Source: Rubinisphaera italica (lineage in GTDB: Bacteria; Planctomycetota; Planctomycetia; Planctomycetales; Planctomycetaceae). From it: DNA of 64,000 nt. Both the position numbers and the translations under genes were made by a program. Position 1 is the stretch's first letter, and every line of letters begins with the position of its first letter. The stretch spans positions 3,808,728-3,872,727 of the forward strand of contig NZ_SJPG01000001.1 in assembly GCF_007859715.1 (NCBI RefSeq). Direction: 5' to 3'. Of this stretch, positions 13,290 to 23,994 are shown piece by piece. The notes beneath the pieces are model-generated. The model was not told the DNA's origin, did no database searches, and was given only the letters and a program-made list of their open reading frames with translations.

Positions 13290-14162
13290 ATGCAACTCGA
13301 TCGACTTCTCATTCAGACTCTGGAATCCTGGCACCGCGCCGGCGTGAGTGAACTTGCGCAGGCCTCAGAGGTACAAGGATTACTGGAAGCGGCTCCGGTT
13401 ACAACAGATCGGCATGCAGCTCCATCGACTCCTGCACCGACAAGACGGGATGCTCCTTCAACATCCGCACCGACACACTTACAAAGCCCACCCTCAAAAC
13501 CAAGTCCCTCAGAACAAATCACGAAAACGTCAGCACCACAGGAAACCATTGTGACAAAACCGAGTTTACCACAAACGATGAATCGCGAAGAACGAGTCAG
13601 CTGTCTGACCGAGATTGCTGGCCGGGTCTCCAAGTGTACCAAATGCAAAGAACTGGCAGAGACGCGCACGCAAACCGTGTTTGGAGTGGGTGATCCTGAA
13701 GCGACGGTCATGTTCATCGGAGAAGCTCCGGGAGCCGATGAGGATAAACAGGGCGAACCGTTTGTCGGTCGGGCCGGAAAACTCCTCGATAAAATCATTG
13801 AAGCCTGCGGCTGGACACGTGAAGAACTTTACATCTGCAATATTCTTCGTTGCCGTCCACCCGGAAATCGGAATCCTTCTCCCATTGAAGCCGACAACTG
13901 CAGTGAATTTCTGCAGGCTCAAATTGAGACGGTCGATCCCGATTACATCGTCTGCTGGGGAACAATCGCCGCTCAGAATGTCCTGAATACAAAAACGCCG
14001 ATCGGTCGTATGCGAGGGGAGTTGTTTGAACGAGGACGTGCCCGCGTGCTCTGCACGTATCATCCGTCCTATCTACTGCGAAATCCTCCTGCGAAGAAAC
14101 TCGTCTGGGAAGACTTAAAAATTCTGCTGGCGGAACTGGGAATCGATCCGGATAAGAAATAA
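13290..14162 (+). CDS. Family 4 uracil-DNA glycosylase
   Basis: A 290-aa protein removing uracil from DNA in base excision repair. The glycosylase domain occupies the C-terminal ~190 residues. CTKCKEL carries two of the four Fe-S cysteines, [20 protein letters not shown] is the active-site motif A, and [14 protein letters not shown] has the other cysteines. TYHPSYLLR is the catalytic-His motif. Residues ~30-100 are a Pro/Thr/Ser-rich linker joining a short N-terminal helix, common in the long 'phage polymerase-related' form. The ATG at 13290 follows the preceding gene by 17 bases. A longer frame extending from 12939 overlaps that gene and is rejected. Confidence 0.92.
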   Translation: MQLDRLLIQTLESWHRAGVSELAQASEVQGLLEAAPVTTDRHAAPSTPAPTRRDAPSTSAPTHLQSPPSKPSPSEQITKTSAPQETIVTKPSLPQTMNREERVSCLTEIAGRVSKCTKCKELAETRTQTVFGVGDPEATVMFIGEAPGADEDKQGEPFVGRAGKLLDKIIEACGWTREELYICNILRCRPPGNRNPSPIEADNCSEFLQAQIETVDPDYIVCWGTIAAQNVLNTKTPIGRMRGELFERGRARVLCTYHPSYLLRNPPAKKLVWEDLKILLAELGIDPDKK

Positions 14163-14175
14163 TTTGTTAAGACGA

Positions 14176-14293
14176 GTCCCCTCTCCCCCTGGGATAGGGT
14201 TAGGGTGAGGGCATTGGAGTTGGAAACTTATTGAACGTCGAAGTGATCCCCTCATCCGGCCTTCGGCCACCTTCTCCCCAAGGAGAAGGAAAG
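14176..14293. repeat. GC-rich dispersed repeat, copy 1 of 3
   Basis: Begins GTCCCCTCTCCC, continues with GGGTTAGGGTGAGGG, and contains CTCATCCGGCCTTCGGCC and CCTTCTCCCC near its end. It shares long stretches with the copies at 21134-21242 (reverse) and 29387-29507. It lies between same-strand genes (uracil-DNA glycosylase and rhamnulokinase). It is probably a non-autonomous mobile or structured repeat. Confidence 0.85.
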
Positions 14294-14403
14294 GATACCA
14301 CTTCCACCCGAGTCATGACTGGCTCGGCTCGCCTTTCCTGATTCGATAATGTATGTTGATCAATTGATGAACGCATTTTTAACCGCAATAGAAATAACTG
14401 ACG

Positions 14404-15888
14404 ATGAGTGAACGAGTTTATCTGGGAATCGACCTGGGAGCCGAGAGTGGTCGCGTGATGGCTGGCCGATTTGATGGAACGCGATTGCAGTTGGATGAAC
14501 TGCATCGCTTTGCCAATGGCCCGACAAACATAGCCGGAACATTACGCTGGAACCTCGTCGGCTTGTGGAAAGAAATTCTGATCGGCCTGACTAAAGCAGC
14601 TGAGCGTTATGGCGATTCGATTGTCTCGGTCGGTGTCGATACCTGGGGAGTCGATTATGTCCTGCTCTCCAAAACAAACGAAGTCCTGGGTATCCCCTAT
14701 AATTATCGCGATACTCGCAACGAAGGCATGATGAATGTTGCCTTTTCTCGCGTTCCCAAAGCCGAGATATTTGCTCAGTCTGGCTTGCAGTTCATGGAAA
14801 TCAACTCGCTGTATCAGCTTCTCGCGATGCAGAAAGAACATCCGGATGTGCTCGCGATCGTCGACAAATTCCTGATGATTCCCGATTACTTTCACTGGCT
14901 CTTATGTGGTAGCCGAGTCGTTGAATTTACAAATGCGACAACCTCCCAATGTTTTCACCCGACGGAAAACAACTGGGCCTACGACATGTTGAATAAATTT
15001 GAATTGCCGACTGAGATTTTCCCAGAAGTGGTCACACCGGGAACTCAACTCGGGACTCTTAGAGACTGCATCATGAAGGAGACGGGGCTCGGAAAAATCC
15101 CGATTGTTACCCCGCCAACTCACGATACCGCTGCCGCAGTGGCTGCCGTGCCGACCGAACATACAGGCAAAGCGAACTGGGCTTATATCAGTTCGGGAAC
15201 CTGGTCGCTGATTGGTGTTGAAGTACAGGATGCCATTCTGACCGATGCGGCTCTGAAGATGAACGTCACCAATGAAGGGGGTGTCGACGGAACCTATCGG
15301 CTCCTCAAAAATGTGATGGGTCTGTGGCTCGTTCAGGGTTGTAAACGTGCCTATGAAAAACAAGGCCGAGTTTACGACTACGCCGAACTGACGATGCTGG
15401 CCGAGGAAGCCGAACCGTTCCGATCGCTGGTTGACCCGAACGATCATCCGTTTCTACATCCCGATGATATGACCGTCGCATTGCAACAGTGGTGTAAAGA
15501 TCATTCACAACCCGTTCCCGAAACTCCCGGACAACTCGTCCGCTGTGCTCTGGAAAGTCTCGCACTGAAGTATCGCAATGTTCTGGAAGGAATTCAGGAA
15601 CTGACTGGCGAAACGGTCGAAGTGATTCACATTGTCGGCGGGGGTTCCAATAGCGATCTGCTCAATCAATTCACTGCTAACGCCTGTGGAGTCCCCGTAA
15701 TTACTGGCCCTGTCGAAGCAACCGTCATGGGGAACCTGCTCATTCAGGCCCGCACGGCTGGCGAAGTTGAATCGCTCAGTGAGATTCGAAAGATTGTCCG
15801 CCAATCAACAGAATCCCGACGTTTTGAACCACAGAACTCCTCAGAATGGCAAACCGCTTACGAACGATTTTGCCAGCTGTTGAAATAG
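14404..15888 (+). CDS. Rhamnulokinase (FGGY family)
   Basis: A 494-aa FGGY sugar kinase. The N-terminus [20 protein letters not shown] is the ATP-binding and RhaB-like signature, [10 protein letters not shown] follows, and [11 protein letters not shown] and [11 protein letters not shown] are typical of rhamnulokinases. The C-terminal phosphate motif [14 protein letters not shown] is intact. It would phosphorylate L-rhamnulose to L-rhamnulose-1-phosphate. No other rhamnose gene is next to it, so its pathway partners must be elsewhere, and the sugar specificity is inferred from family resemblance. It is convergent with the next gene, 15 bases away. Confidence 0.87.
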   Translation: MSERVYLGIDLGAESGRVMAGRFDGTRLQLDELHRFANGPTNIAGTLRWNLVGLWKEILIGLTKAAERYGDSIVSVGVDTWGVDYVLLSKTNEVLGIPYNYRDTRNEGMMNVAFSRVPKAEIFAQSGLQFMEINSLYQLLAMQKEHPDVLAIVDKFLMIPDYFHWLLCGSRVVEFTNATTSQCFHPTENNWAYDMLNKFELPTEIFPEVVTPGTQLGTLRDCIMKETGLGKIPIVTPPTHDTAAAVAAVPTEHTGKANWAYISSGTWSLIGVEVQDAILTDAALKMNVTNEGGVDGTYRLLKNVMGLWLVQGCKRAYEKQGRVYDYAELTMLAEEAEPFRSLVDPNDHPFLHPDDMTVALQQWCKDHSQPVPETPGQLVRCALESLALKYRNVLEGIQELTGETVEVIHIVGGGSNSDLLNQFTANACGVPVITGPVEATVMGNLLIQARTAGEVESLSEIRKIVRQSTESRRFEPQNSSEWQTAYERFCQLLK

Positions 15889-15903
15889 CTGTTACATAGT
15901 TAT

Positions 15904-16776
15904 TCAAAACCGAAACTGAATGCCAGCAGAGACACCCTGCAGATTCACATTACTGATTCGTTCAAGATTATAGCCGGTGAAGATTTCAAAATGCTTCCAG
16001 ACGAGACCGACATCTCCACGGAAGTGGACTCGACTTGTATCGCCAATGCGGCCCAAATCCATCGTGCCTCGAAAGACCCAGGGTTTGATCGGGAAGAGGT
16101 CGAAACCGTAAGTGAAGTTAAAACCGGTATCGGTGTTTGTGGCAGCATTCAACCAGTTCAGTCCGACGCCGGTATGAAATTGCATCGCTTCATTTTGAGC
16201 GAATCGCCATGTAATGTTCGCATCTCCGAGCCACAGTTCATCGGTCGTGGTGCCCAGGTCTTCCTGAAACTGATTCCAGGAAGTTTCAAAGCCGAGGCGG
16301 GAGGCGGTATCGACTTCGAACTGACCGCCAATTCGCGTTAAGCCTGAAAAATCCGAGCCGTAGTCGGCAAGAAATCGGAACTGTACATCCTGAGAATCGA
16401 GTTGCCCGAAAGGCTCAATATCCATCAGGCCATGATGGCTATTCTCGTAGGGAGTAGAGAGAAATTTGCCGGACTCTGCAGAGTTATCTGCCAAAGCAAT
16501 TGGTGGTCCCCACCACGGGGAAGTGATCCCTGCGGTAAATAATTGGGAGAAGAAGCCATCGTCATCATCGTCACAGCACTCAGAGCATTCGCAACCATGA
16601 TGGTGATGATGAGAATGCGGTTTTTCTTTTTTTTGATGATCACCATCCGACTCATCAACCGCAACTCTGACCGAGAAGAGTTTTCCAAAACCGAATGCAC
16701 GTTGAGGATTCAAGAAACTGGACAAGCTGATGAGCATCAAAAAGCATTTGAAATGTTTCTGACATCGCTTCATCAT
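15904..16776 (-). CDS. DUF1207-like outer-membrane protein with His/Cys/Asp metal-ligand stretch
   Basis: A 290-aa exported protein. An N-terminal hydrophobic segment (residues ~10-30) is followed by an unusual run of metal ligands at residues 46-73: HSHHHHH, then CECSECC and DDDDD. The C-terminal ~200 residues show alternating aromatic/hydrophobic strands ending in phenylalanine (IQFRF), typical of beta-barrel outer-membrane proteins, and resemble DUF1207. I chose the ATG at 16776; a TTG at 16785 is also possible. The function is unknown; metal binding is inferred from composition. Confidence 0.75.
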   Translation of the reverse strand: MMKRCQKHFKCFLMLISLSSFLNPQRAFGFGKLFSVRVAVDESDGDHQKKEKPHSHHHHHGCECSECCDDDDDGFFSQLFTAGITSPWWGPPIALADNSAESGKFLSTPYENSHHGLMDIEPFGQLDSQDVQFRFLADYGSDFSGLTRIGGQFEVDTASRLGFETSWNQFQEDLGTTTDELWLGDANITWRFAQNEAMQFHTGVGLNWLNAATNTDTGFNFTYGFDLFPIKPWVFRGTMDLGRIGDTSRVHFRGDVGLVWKHFEIFTGYNLERISNVNLQGVSAGIQFRF

Positions 16777-16803
16777 TTCTCGCAATTCATTCTACTTTGA
16801 AAT

Positions 16804-16838
16804 CGATGCAGGCCTGATATTTTTTTGACCTGCATCGA
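16804..16838 (-). terminator. Hairpin after the glycosyltransferase gene
   Basis: CGATGCAGG pairs with CCTGCATCG, a 9-bp perfect stem with a T-rich loop, just downstream of the glycosyltransferase stop on the minus strand. The following tract is weak (ATTTCA), so its strength as a terminator is uncertain. Confidence 0.4.
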
Positions 16839-16855
16839 CTGATCATTGTGAATGC

Positions 16856-17860
16856 TTAAGCAGCACGAGCCGGCAAAGTAGCCGGTCCGTTGTTGTGCTG
16901 ACGGAGGACCTGACGAACGGAATAATGTCGATTCTGCGAATTGCTGTAATACAATCGCGTGCAGATTTCGCCGATAATTCCCAGGCTCAGGAACTGCAGG
17001 CTGACCATAATGGAAAGCACTGTCTGTAGCAGCAGAGGATTGCCAGTCATATCGACATTGCCGAAGACTTTCATACCGACGGTCGCCAATCCAGAAAGTA
17101 CGGCAATTCCAAAGCACCACATCCCGGCTTTCCCGAACAGTTTCATCGGACTATCGAAATATTTGAGCAGAAAGTTGACGGTAATCAAATCGAGCACAAC
17201 GCGAGTCGTTCGGCCGATGCCGTATTTGGTTTGTCCGAAACGACGAGCGTGATGTTTGGTCACGACTTCAACACACTTGGCTCCGCGACGATGAGCCAGA
17301 ATCGGAATGAAGCGGTGCATTTCACCATAGAGCTCGAGTTCCTGTGCAATCTCGCGACGAATCGCTTTGAGTGTGCAGCCGAGGTCGTGAATCGGAAAAC
17401 CGGTTGTTTTTGAGATAATGTGATTGGCGATTTTGGATGGCAATTTTCGATTAATAAACGCATCCTGCCGATTTTTTCGCCAGCCATGCACAAGGTCGTA
17501 TCCCTCTTCGATTTTCTCAATCATCATGGGGATATCAGTTGGATCGTTCTGCAAATCGCCATCCATTGTGATCACGACATCATTGGACGCGTAATCAATC
17601 CCGGCCTGCATCGCAGGAGTTTGTCCATAATTTCGACGAAACTGAACCACAACAACGTGCTCATCTTTCTGCGACAACTCGCTCAACTTCTGTAGACTCG
17701 AATCGGTCGAACCATCATCGACAAAGATGAGTTCGTATTCGCGACCGGTCTCACACAGTTCGCCGTGCAACTGCTGATGAAGAATCGGAATGTTTTCTTC
17801 TTCATTGTGAATCGGAACAACAACTGAAATGCTAAGCAGCGAGGATTGATTTGCAGACAT
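16856..17860 (-). CDS. GT2 glycosyltransferase with C-terminal membrane anchor (DPM/GtrB/ArnC-like)
   Basis: A 334-aa inner-membrane glycosyltransferase. The GT-A domain shows [36 protein letters not shown] and the [12 protein letters not shown] segment of the DPM1-like clade, which moves sugars to undecaprenyl phosphate. Two membrane helices follow (about residues 230-300). A PAP2 phosphatase lies immediately upstream on the same strand, and both could act on polyprenyl phosphate carriers; that link is inferred. The donor sugar cannot be told from sequence. Confidence 0.88.
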   Translation of the reverse strand: MSANQSSLLSISVVVPIHNEEENIPILHQQLHGELCETGREYELIFVDDGSTDSSLQKLSELSQKDEHVVVVQFRRNYGQTPAMQAGIDYASNDVVITMDGDLQNDPTDIPMMIEKIEEGYDLVHGWRKNRQDAFINRKLPSKIANHIISKTTGFPIHDLGCTLKAIRREIAQELELYGEMHRFIPILAHRRGAKCVEVVTKHHARRFGQTKYGIGRTTRVVLDLITVNFLLKYFDSPMKLFGKAGMWCFGIAVLSGLATVGMKVFGNVDMTGNPLLLQTVLSIMVSLQFLSLGIIGEICTRLYYSNSQNRHYSVRQVLRQHNNGPATLPARAA

Positions 17861-17914
17861 GATATAGATCGCTTCCCGAGATAAGAAGGGCGTGTTGGCA
17901 AGTTGAAATTATGA

Positions 17915-18646
17915 TCAGGCCGCTTGTGCCTGAGGAGAATTTTGAGTTGTAATATTTGAAGTCTTTTTTTGGTTATGATTTTCAAATGCGACGGGAAGTC
18001 TCCGTACGGCAACTGATGCGACAGTCCAACCCAGCGCTGCCCCCACAAGAACATCACTTGGGAAATGAGCACTGCACTGAACGCGTCCGTAGCCGACAAA
18101 CATCGCCAGCCCAATGAAATACATCCGAGCATGGGGATGCAAATGGCAAAAAACAGCCGCTAATGCCCAGGCAACGGTGGTATGCCCCGAAGGAAAACTT
18201 TGACTGGTCGTAACACCGTTCAAGTAGGGAAACCAACCGGAAAATGTTTCTGACAGATTCAAGTTTGCCAGATCGAGATCACGCGGGCGCGAGCGACCGA
18301 TGCCAAACTTAAGTACGTTCGTACACAGGCCGGCTCCCAATGCGATTGCACCAGCATAAACATAGCTTCCAGATCGCTCGCGATGCACAATGGCGCATGT
18401 CATCATTAAAATCACAACGCCGATTCCGTGCCCGAACGGTTCCGTATTTTCCACAATTTCACGCAGGAAACCGGGAATCTGACCACTTTGAAAAAAGCGG
18501 GACACAGGAATATCATAAGAGAGGCTCAACCAGGCACAGGCCAGCAGGCCCACCGGTAAACACCAGGTGAAATATGTCCAGACACTTCCATTACTGACGT
18601 GATTTTCGCCAGCATCCTTATTGGAAATATGGAGTATTTTGGACAA
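17915..18646 (-). CDS. PAP2-family membrane phosphatase
   Basis: A 243-aa multi-pass membrane protein with all three PAP2 motifs: KFGIGRSRPR (KxxxxxxRP), SFPSGHTT (PSGH), and SAHFPSDVLVG (SRxxxxxHxxxD type, here with Ala in place of Arg between Ser and His). Family members dephosphorylate lipid carriers such as undecaprenyl pyrophosphate or phosphatidic acid. The start is TTG at 18646 with AGGGA 8 bases before it. It lies 54 bases upstream of the polyprenyl-type glycosyltransferase on the same strand, suggesting joint lipid-carrier metabolism. Confidence 0.85.
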   Translation of the reverse strand: MSKILHISNKDAGENHVSNGSVWTYFTWCLPVGLLACAWLSLSYDIPVSRFFQSGQIPGFLREIVENTEPFGHGIGVVILMMTCAIVHRERSGSYVYAGAIALGAGLCTNVLKFGIGRSRPRDLDLANLNLSETFSGWFPYLNGVTTSQSFPSGHTTVAWALAAVFCHLHPHARMYFIGLAMFVGYGRVQCSAHFPSDVLVGAALGWTVASVAVRRLPVAFENHNQKKTSNITTQNSPQAQAA

Positions 18647-18835
18647 CGAACCATCCCTGGTAAACGTTTACACTGACTGATCTCTGCCCATTGTCATTCC
18701 CTCCTGGAATGCATCAAGACGTTACCTGGCTGCGATCAGTTCACAACCACCCGGCTATTTAACATATCCCCCGTGAATGAGGCAAGATGATTTCATCTCT
18801 GACCGTTTCCTGCAACTTTCTCACAGGAACCAAAC

Positions 18836-20224
18836 TCAAGCTTCCTGCTTTTGTAATTTTTTCAATGAGTTTGGGTTTTTGAGGAAGTGTGGTGCCGGAA
18901 TTGGTTCTGGTCCATGCAAAATCGGTAAGGCGCGTGTGACATAACAGTTATCTTCAGACATGTTAATAATCACGCTTTTCTCTGAATCCGGCAGCAGTGT
19001 CTGACCTTGTTCGTCCTGAATGACTTGCACAACAGGTTCGGTGTAGTGATCGCCATTGGCTCGCAAGACACGTGCCATGCGACCGGTCGACAACATCACC
19101 AGACTTCCGACAGGAAACAGAGACTGAGCTCGTAACATCGCCCGGAGCACTGACGGATCAAACAATCCCTGTTTGGCTCCTGCGAACAGCTTGAGCATTG
19201 CATCGTAAGGAGCAATTGCATCCTGGTAGGGAAGTTTGGTTGTCATTTCCACATAGTGGTGGGCCAGATTTAAAATCCGGGCAAAGAGATGAATATTGGA
19301 ACCTCGGCGACCACGCGGATAACCGGTTCCATTCATTTGCTCATGGACCTGATAAGAGACCAGCGCGACCAAAGTTGGCAACCCCTGAACTTTCTGAAGC
19401 AAATCGACCGAATACATTACGTGTTTTTGACATTCCAATTTCTCGGAATAGGTCAGCGGCCGTTGAGGATTGCGAATATGTTCCGGAACTTTCAACATTC
19501 CCCAGTCGTGGAGTAAACCAGCCACACCAATTCGGCAGACATTTTCTTCGTTAAGCCCCATTTCAATACCGATACTCATGCTCAGGACCGACATTCGATA
19601 GCAATGACGAGCCAGACTGGCATCTTCTGATAAATGAAGAGCAGACGCATTGACACAATCAAAATCGTCTCGCAGACTTGATAAGGAAGCTGAGACAGTC
19701 CGACTCAATTGAAAACCATCAATACTTTCGGCTGATAGCGAAGAATGCATCAACTGGTCAAGCACCTCGCATTGCTCCTTCCCTTTCGTGTCGATCACCT
19801 CTCGAGTCGATTGCTCATAACCAACCTTGCCGTGCCACCGAACAGAATCTCTCGAAGCCGGCCCTTCATTGGTCACAAACTGCAATCCATCATCGATTGT
19901 TTTTTGTAGTTGTGAATCAATGCCCTCATGGTGCGAGGAATGCCCTTGGGCACGTGTCAGGTTCTGAACGACATGCGTTGTCGAAATGATATTGGCATCT
20001 TCGGTATGCACCTCAATCGTTTTGATATCCCGATCCCGAAGTTTCTGCTTGAAAACTTCAGTGATAATCGCGCCTTCTGAAAGCAGCAACACTCCATGCT
20101 GGTCGTGCAAAGGCGATTTGATGGCCCGCCCGACAATCAGCGAATCGACATCAACAGATGCTGTCCGCATTTGCGTAACAGATGGGGCTGAGTTCGTTGA
20201 TCCTGAGATATCCTCGGCTAACAT
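18836..20224 (-). CDS. HD-GYP domain protein with degenerate metal motifs
   Basis: A 462-aa protein whose C-terminal half is an HD-GYP domain, the fold of cyclic-di-GMP phosphodiesterases. HDWG (residues ~239-242) and HEQMNGTGYPRG (~294-305) are present. The usual forms are HDIGK and HHExxDGxGYP, so the Lys and the first His of the second motif are missing, and activity is uncertain. The N-terminal ~150 residues resemble a receptor-less sensor module but match nothing I recognise. The ATG at 20224 is chosen because GAAGGAG lies 6 bases upstream; a GTG at 20245 is less likely. Confidence 0.85.
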   Translation of the reverse strand: MLAEDISGSTNSAPSVTQMRTASVDVDSLIVGRAIKSPLHDQHGVLLLSEGAIITEVFKQKLRDRDIKTIEVHTEDANIISTTHVVQNLTRAQGHSSHHEGIDSQLQKTIDDGLQFVTNEGPASRDSVRWHGKVGYEQSTREVIDTKGKEQCEVLDQLMHSSLSAESIDGFQLSRTVSASLSSLRDDFDCVNASALHLSEDASLARHCYRMSVLSMSIGIEMGLNEENVCRIGVAGLLHDWGMLKVPEHIRNPQRPLTYSEKLECQKHVMYSVDLLQKVQGLPTLVALVSYQVHEQMNGTGYPRGRRGSNIHLFARILNLAHHYVEMTTKLPYQDAIAPYDAMLKLFAGAKQGLFDPSVLRAMLRAQSLFPVGSLVMLSTGRMARVLRANGDHYTEPVVQVIQDEQGQTLLPDSEKSVIINMSEDNCYVTRALPILHGPEPIPAPHFLKNPNSLKKLQKQEA

Positions 20225-20500
20225 AACCGACTCCTTCGGCGGCACACATTTTCAATACGGAAACCTGAATGTAACGCCATTAGTGGCGCATTCACTCAGT
20301 AAACTCTATGTTGAAAAAAGGCATCATGCAGAAGTGATCCGCAGAGACTGGCATTCTTCAGGTCGGCTTAACCGTAATAATCGATACAGAACCATTTTGA
20401 ATGCTGAGCAGGTGGCACATCCCAGAACGAAGTGATGGCCGTGGTGTTATGCAAAGAGAAGGAATGAACTCTAAAGTATCATATACTTCGTTATTCTCTT

Positions 20501-21037
20501 TCACGAAAGCGGCGAGGAAATTTCGAGGAGATCGACCGCTGGGCGATTGTTGCAGAAGATGGTGGCGAGTCGACCGTAAGTCTCTGTGCCCACTTCACAA
20601 TTGAAGTGTTTTGCCAGAGTTGGGCCGCATTTGACTTTAAGAATTGCTCCCAGGTCGATGTGACGCAGCACATTATGAGTGATCAAAACGCGGCCGAGGG
20701 GAATATTCTCATCGATAATTTCCTGCTTCACGTCATCAGTGACGTATTCGAAGTTGAAGCGAACAATGCCGAACTGAACGACTTCATCAGTTCCTTCTTT
20801 GAGCAGCAGGATTTTTCGTCCGTAATTGAATTCATCGGGATTACGATCGAGCACCTGTACCTCGACGGTCGATTTGTGATAGTTTTCCATCGTCACCGTC
20901 ATATGATGATCGTGCACGAGCATACTTTTATACGGTTCGGGAGTGGTCGATCCGGCGACATGCTCTGCAGATTCGAGCAGCGGAGGATTGTCCGGAAATA
21001 ATTCGAGCAGAGATTGTAATTCCTTGAGTGCATTCAC
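20501..21037 (-). CDS. Chorismate-pyruvate-lyase-like protein (DUF98 type)
   Basis: A 178-aa protein resembling chorismate lyase-related DUF98 proteins: [39 protein letters not shown] and [15 protein letters not shown] follow the UbiC/UTRA-like fold. Chorismate lyase makes 4-hydroxybenzoate for ubiquinone, but many DUF98 members have other or unknown roles. The start is GTG at 21037. It is followed by the HD-GYP gene after ~277 bases. The exact substrate is unknown. Confidence 0.75.
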   Translation of the reverse strand: MNALKELQSLLELFPDNPPLLESAEHVAGSTTPEPYKSMLVHDHHMTVTMENYHKSTVEVQVLDRNPDEFNYGRKILLLKEGTDEVVQFGIVRFNFEYVTDDVKQEIIDENIPLGRVLITHNVLRHIDLGAILKVKCGPTLAKHFNCEVGTETYGRLATIFCNNRPAVDLLEISSPLS

Positions 21038-21378
21038 GGCGATTTTTTGAGCAAATAGGGTTCAGGAATGTGGGAATATTTCGTTACAGAAATTAACAGC
21101 CCAAGACGTTCCTTCTCCTTGGGCAGCGGTCATCTTCCTTTCTCCTTAGGGAGAAGGCCGAAGGCTGGATGAGGGGATTCCTTCGATGTTCATGTTAAGT
21201 TCACCTCGATTCCCCTAACCCTCTCCCAGTGGGAGACGGGACTATTCGGAGATTGAATGTATCAACTCGACCCGATGAGATCACTGAAAAAATCGCGATG
21301 ATGGACTCATCGATCAGGTTCGAAACAGGTAATTCTGTTGTAACGAACCTGCCGATTATAGCGATTCAAGAGTCTGTT
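21038..21378. other. Intergenic interval holding a dispersed repeat
   Basis: The 341-base gap between two minus-strand genes is about one third repeat (21134-21242). The rest is AT-rich, with no supported gene. Confidence 0.5.
21134..21242. repeat. GC-rich dispersed repeat, copy 2 of 3 (reverse orientation)
   Basis: In reverse complement it reads AGTCCCGTCTCCC, GGGAGAGGGTTAGGG, ATCGAGG, CATCGAAG, CCCCTCATCC and GCCTTCGGCC, aligning over its full length with the copy at 29387-29507 and in its ends with 14176-14293. Confidence 0.85.
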
Positions 21379-22701
21379 TTAGGTATATCGAATCCGTCGA
21401 TATTCTTCTTCGAAGTACTCAGGTAGCAAACTGTCAATCTGCAGCAAACCTTTTCGAGTGACCTGGACCTTTGTGCCATGAACTTCCAGATAGCCGGCTT
21501 CTTCCTGATTTTTCAAGGCTTCTGCAAACTCGTCGATTGTTTTGACGCCATATTTTTCATCCAGCGAATCCGTTTCGACGACACCTTCTTTGAGCCTTAG
21601 AATAAACTCTCGGATCAACTGCTGTTGAGGCGTCGGCACATACGCCCGGTTAATCGGCAGTTCGCCAGATTCCACAATGCTGATGTACTCTTCGAGTTGA
21701 TCGTTATTCTGATAATGGACGCCCTGGATATGTCCGAACGAAGAAACACCAAGTGGCAAAATATCGTGACCGCGGAACAAGTGATCGCGATACAGGAAGC
21801 GATCTTTTTCCGGATCTTTCACAAATTCCTGACCAGATGCAACGTGATAGCCGGCTGCCTGCAGGCGGTCGATTGCTTCACTGACCCAGCGTCGTTTTGT
21901 TGGCCAATCCGCAACAGGTGATGTTTTTCCGGTCTCCTTCATTTCCTGTGAAATGATCGTATTAAAAGGAAGTTCCATCTGATAAATCGTAATGTTATCG
22001 GCTCCCATTTCGAGAGCCTTGTCGAGATTGCGATGCCAGTTCTCATCGGTCTCGCCAATCATTCCGGCAATCAGATCGATATTCACCTGCGGAAAACCGA
22101 CATCCTGAATCCAGCCGTAAGCCTTTTCGATCGAATCGGTTAAATGCGCCCGACCGTTTGTTTCCAGGATTTCATCGTTGAAGCTTTCCACGCCGAGAGA
22201 AACTCGTGTGATCCCGATTTCTTTGAGTGTTTTGACTTTCTCAAGATTAAGCGTGCCCGGTTCACATTCAAACGTTACTTCCTGAGCCGTCTCCCAGGAG
22301 ACCGATTGACTGAGACGATCCCGTAGCTGCAGTAGTTGTTTCGAGCTGAGATACGAAGGTGTGCCTCCACCAAAGTAAGCAAATTCAACACGGCGTCCTT
22401 TCACAGCGGGAAGCTTTGCAAGCATGCTCAGTTCATCATCGACCGCCTGTACATAACGCTGAATTGTCTTAGCATTCTGCTGAATATAGACCCGGAAATA
22501 ACAAAACTTGCAGCGTTTGCGGCAGAAGGGAATGTGAGTATAAATTCCAAATGGAACAGAAACATCCGGCTCGCTGTTCAAAGCTTCTTTCGCGCTGGGG
22601 ATATCCTGCTTGTTCCAGACTGAATAAGCCGGGTAGTTACTGATGAAGTAGCTGCCGACTTCTGTCTGTTTCTTTTCCGTCAGTGGAAGTTCCGTAGCCA
22701 T
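21379..22701 (-). CDS. HemN/HemW-type radical SAM protein
   Basis: A 440-aa radical SAM protein of the coproporphyrinogen-III-oxidase-like family. [15 protein letters not shown] carries the CxxxCxxC cluster motif; the next position used by true HemN for a fourth Cys is Phe, as in HemW-type heme chaperones. [14 protein letters not shown] and [13 protein letters not shown] are family hallmarks, and a HemN-like C-terminal domain follows (~330-430). It may be a heme chaperone or another porphyrin enzyme instead of an oxygen-independent coproporphyrinogen dehydrogenase. The ATG at 22701 is preferred over the TTG two codons upstream. Confidence 0.82.
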   Translation of the reverse strand: MATELPLTEKKQTEVGSYFISNYPAYSVWNKQDIPSAKEALNSEPDVSVPFGIYTHIPFCRKRCKFCYFRVYIQQNAKTIQRYVQAVDDELSMLAKLPAVKGRRVEFAYFGGGTPSYLSSKQLLQLRDRLSQSVSWETAQEVTFECEPGTLNLEKVKTLKEIGITRVSLGVESFNDEILETNGRAHLTDSIEKAYGWIQDVGFPQVNIDLIAGMIGETDENWHRNLDKALEMGADNITIYQMELPFNTIISQEMKETGKTSPVADWPTKRRWVSEAIDRLQAAGYHVASGQEFVKDPEKDRFLYRDHLFRGHDILPLGVSSFGHIQGVHYQNNDQLEEYISIVESGELPINRAYVPTPQQQLIREFILRLKEGVVETDSLDEKYGVKTIDEFAEALKNQEEAGYLEVHGTKVQVTRKGLLQIDSLLPEYFEEEYRRIRYT

Positions 22702-22821
22702 GTTCAATTACTCTTTCGTGCCCTGTCTGGGCTTTGTTTTGGGAATCCAATAACTTTAATGCACTTTGTTGTCGTGACTGACCTTGTTGTCGTGACTGAC
22801 CTTCAATCTGATGAATTCATC

Positions 22822-23994
22822 CTATGGAGCTTGTCCGAAGGCAAATAATTTACCATTGGTTTCTGCTGAACCAATCACCAGAACCTGTTCCCCGACAGCT
22901 GGGGAGCCTGGAACTTTTCGGCCGATGCGTTCTTTCCAGAGTTCTTTTCCTGTATTCAACTCCAGTCCATAAATGTAACCATCATCACTACCGACAAAAA
23001 CCCGCTCTCCAACAACTACCGGTGAGCTGTCGACTTTTCCGCGTGTTGCAAATGTCCAGACTTCTTCCCCATTTAATCGATTGATGGCATGCACAACCTT
23101 GTCGCGCCCGCCGACAACCACGAGTTCTTTCGTGAGTGCCGCTGAGGAGTGATACGGGAATTCGCCCACCGCTGCTCGATACGCCCATTCGGTTGTCAGG
23201 TTTTTCCAGTTGACTGCAATCACTTCGCTGGCATACGTGCCAACGTATAACGTGTCGCCCATGATGGCGGGTGAGGCAATTAAATAGGTATTGAGCGGCA
23301 TAATTTTCACCTGCTCGCCGGTGACCACATCAATCACACGCAGCTGTTCGTCGCAACCTGTTACGAACGTAAAGCCGTTGATGATAGCCGGGGTGCAGTT
23401 CACATACCCTTCGGTTTCAAACTTCCAGAGTTCCTCGCCCGTCTCCGCTTTAAGACAATACAGAGAGTTATCGTAAGATCCAAAAATGATGCGGTCATCG
23501 ATAATGGAAGCCGAGCTGACGATTTCGCCAAACGTTTCATGAGTCCATTTCTTCTTGCCGGTTTTGCGATCCAGACAATGAAAGATGCCTTCTTCATCGC
23601 CAATAAAAACGCTTGACTCAGTCACCAGAGGAGCCGCTTTGAAACCAGGAGCAAACGACTTCGGATCGACATCTTCAATCGAACGATACTTCCAGACATC
23701 TTCGCCAGTTTTCAGTTTCAGGCAAACGACATAACCATCGAGCAATCCGCAATAAACATGTCCATCGACAATGGCAGGAGTCCCCGGGATGCCATCTTTG
23801 GAATCGTAGGTCCAAAGTTGTGTAAGCTTATCGGGTAATGAAGAAGTGGCGACTCCGTGCAGAGAGTTCCCATTACGAAAACTGGCCCAGTCTCCCGTTT
23901 GATCGGGGGATTGTGCCAAAGACAAATGGGAAAACATTAAAGTCACAATCACCATACAGGTGAATCTTAACAGTGATTTCAGTTCCACGCGCAT
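22822..23994 (-). CDS. Secreted PQQ-like beta-propeller (BamB-type repeats)
   Basis: A 390-aa exported protein: signal peptide (residues ~9-27, SLAQ) and seven or so repeats of the form Gxx[13 protein letters not shown], the tryptophan-docking beta-propeller of BamB and quinoprotein dehydrogenases. No PQQ-ligand set or enzymatic residues are recognisable, so it is more likely a scaffold. Its start overlaps the end of the upstream alcohol dehydrogenase gene by 16 bases, so both are on one transcript and probably coupled. Confidence 0.87.
   Translation of the reverse strand: MRVELKSLLRFTCMVIVTLMFSHLSLAQSPDQTGDWASFRNGNSLHGVATSSLPDKLTQLWTYDSKDGIPGTPAIVDGHVYCGLLDGYVVCLKLKTGEDVWKYRSIEDVDPKSFAPGFKAAPLVTESSVFIGDEEGIFHCLDRKTGKKKWTHETFGEIVSSASIIDDRIIFGSYDNSLYCLKAETGEELWKFETEGYVNCTPAIINGFTFVTGCDEQLRVIDVVTGEQVKIMPLNTYLIASPAIMGDTLYVGTYASEVIAVNWKNLTTEWAYRAAVGEFPYHSSAALTKELVVVGGRDKVVHAINRLNGEEVWTFATRGKVDSSPVVVGERVFVGSDDGYIYGLELNTGKELWKERIGRKVPGSPAVGEQVLVIGSAETNGKLFAFGQAP

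Noticed and set aside
14176..14293. Repeats as a possible CRISPR array
   Set aside because: The copies are far apart, long and in different orientations, with no regular spacers and no cas genes.
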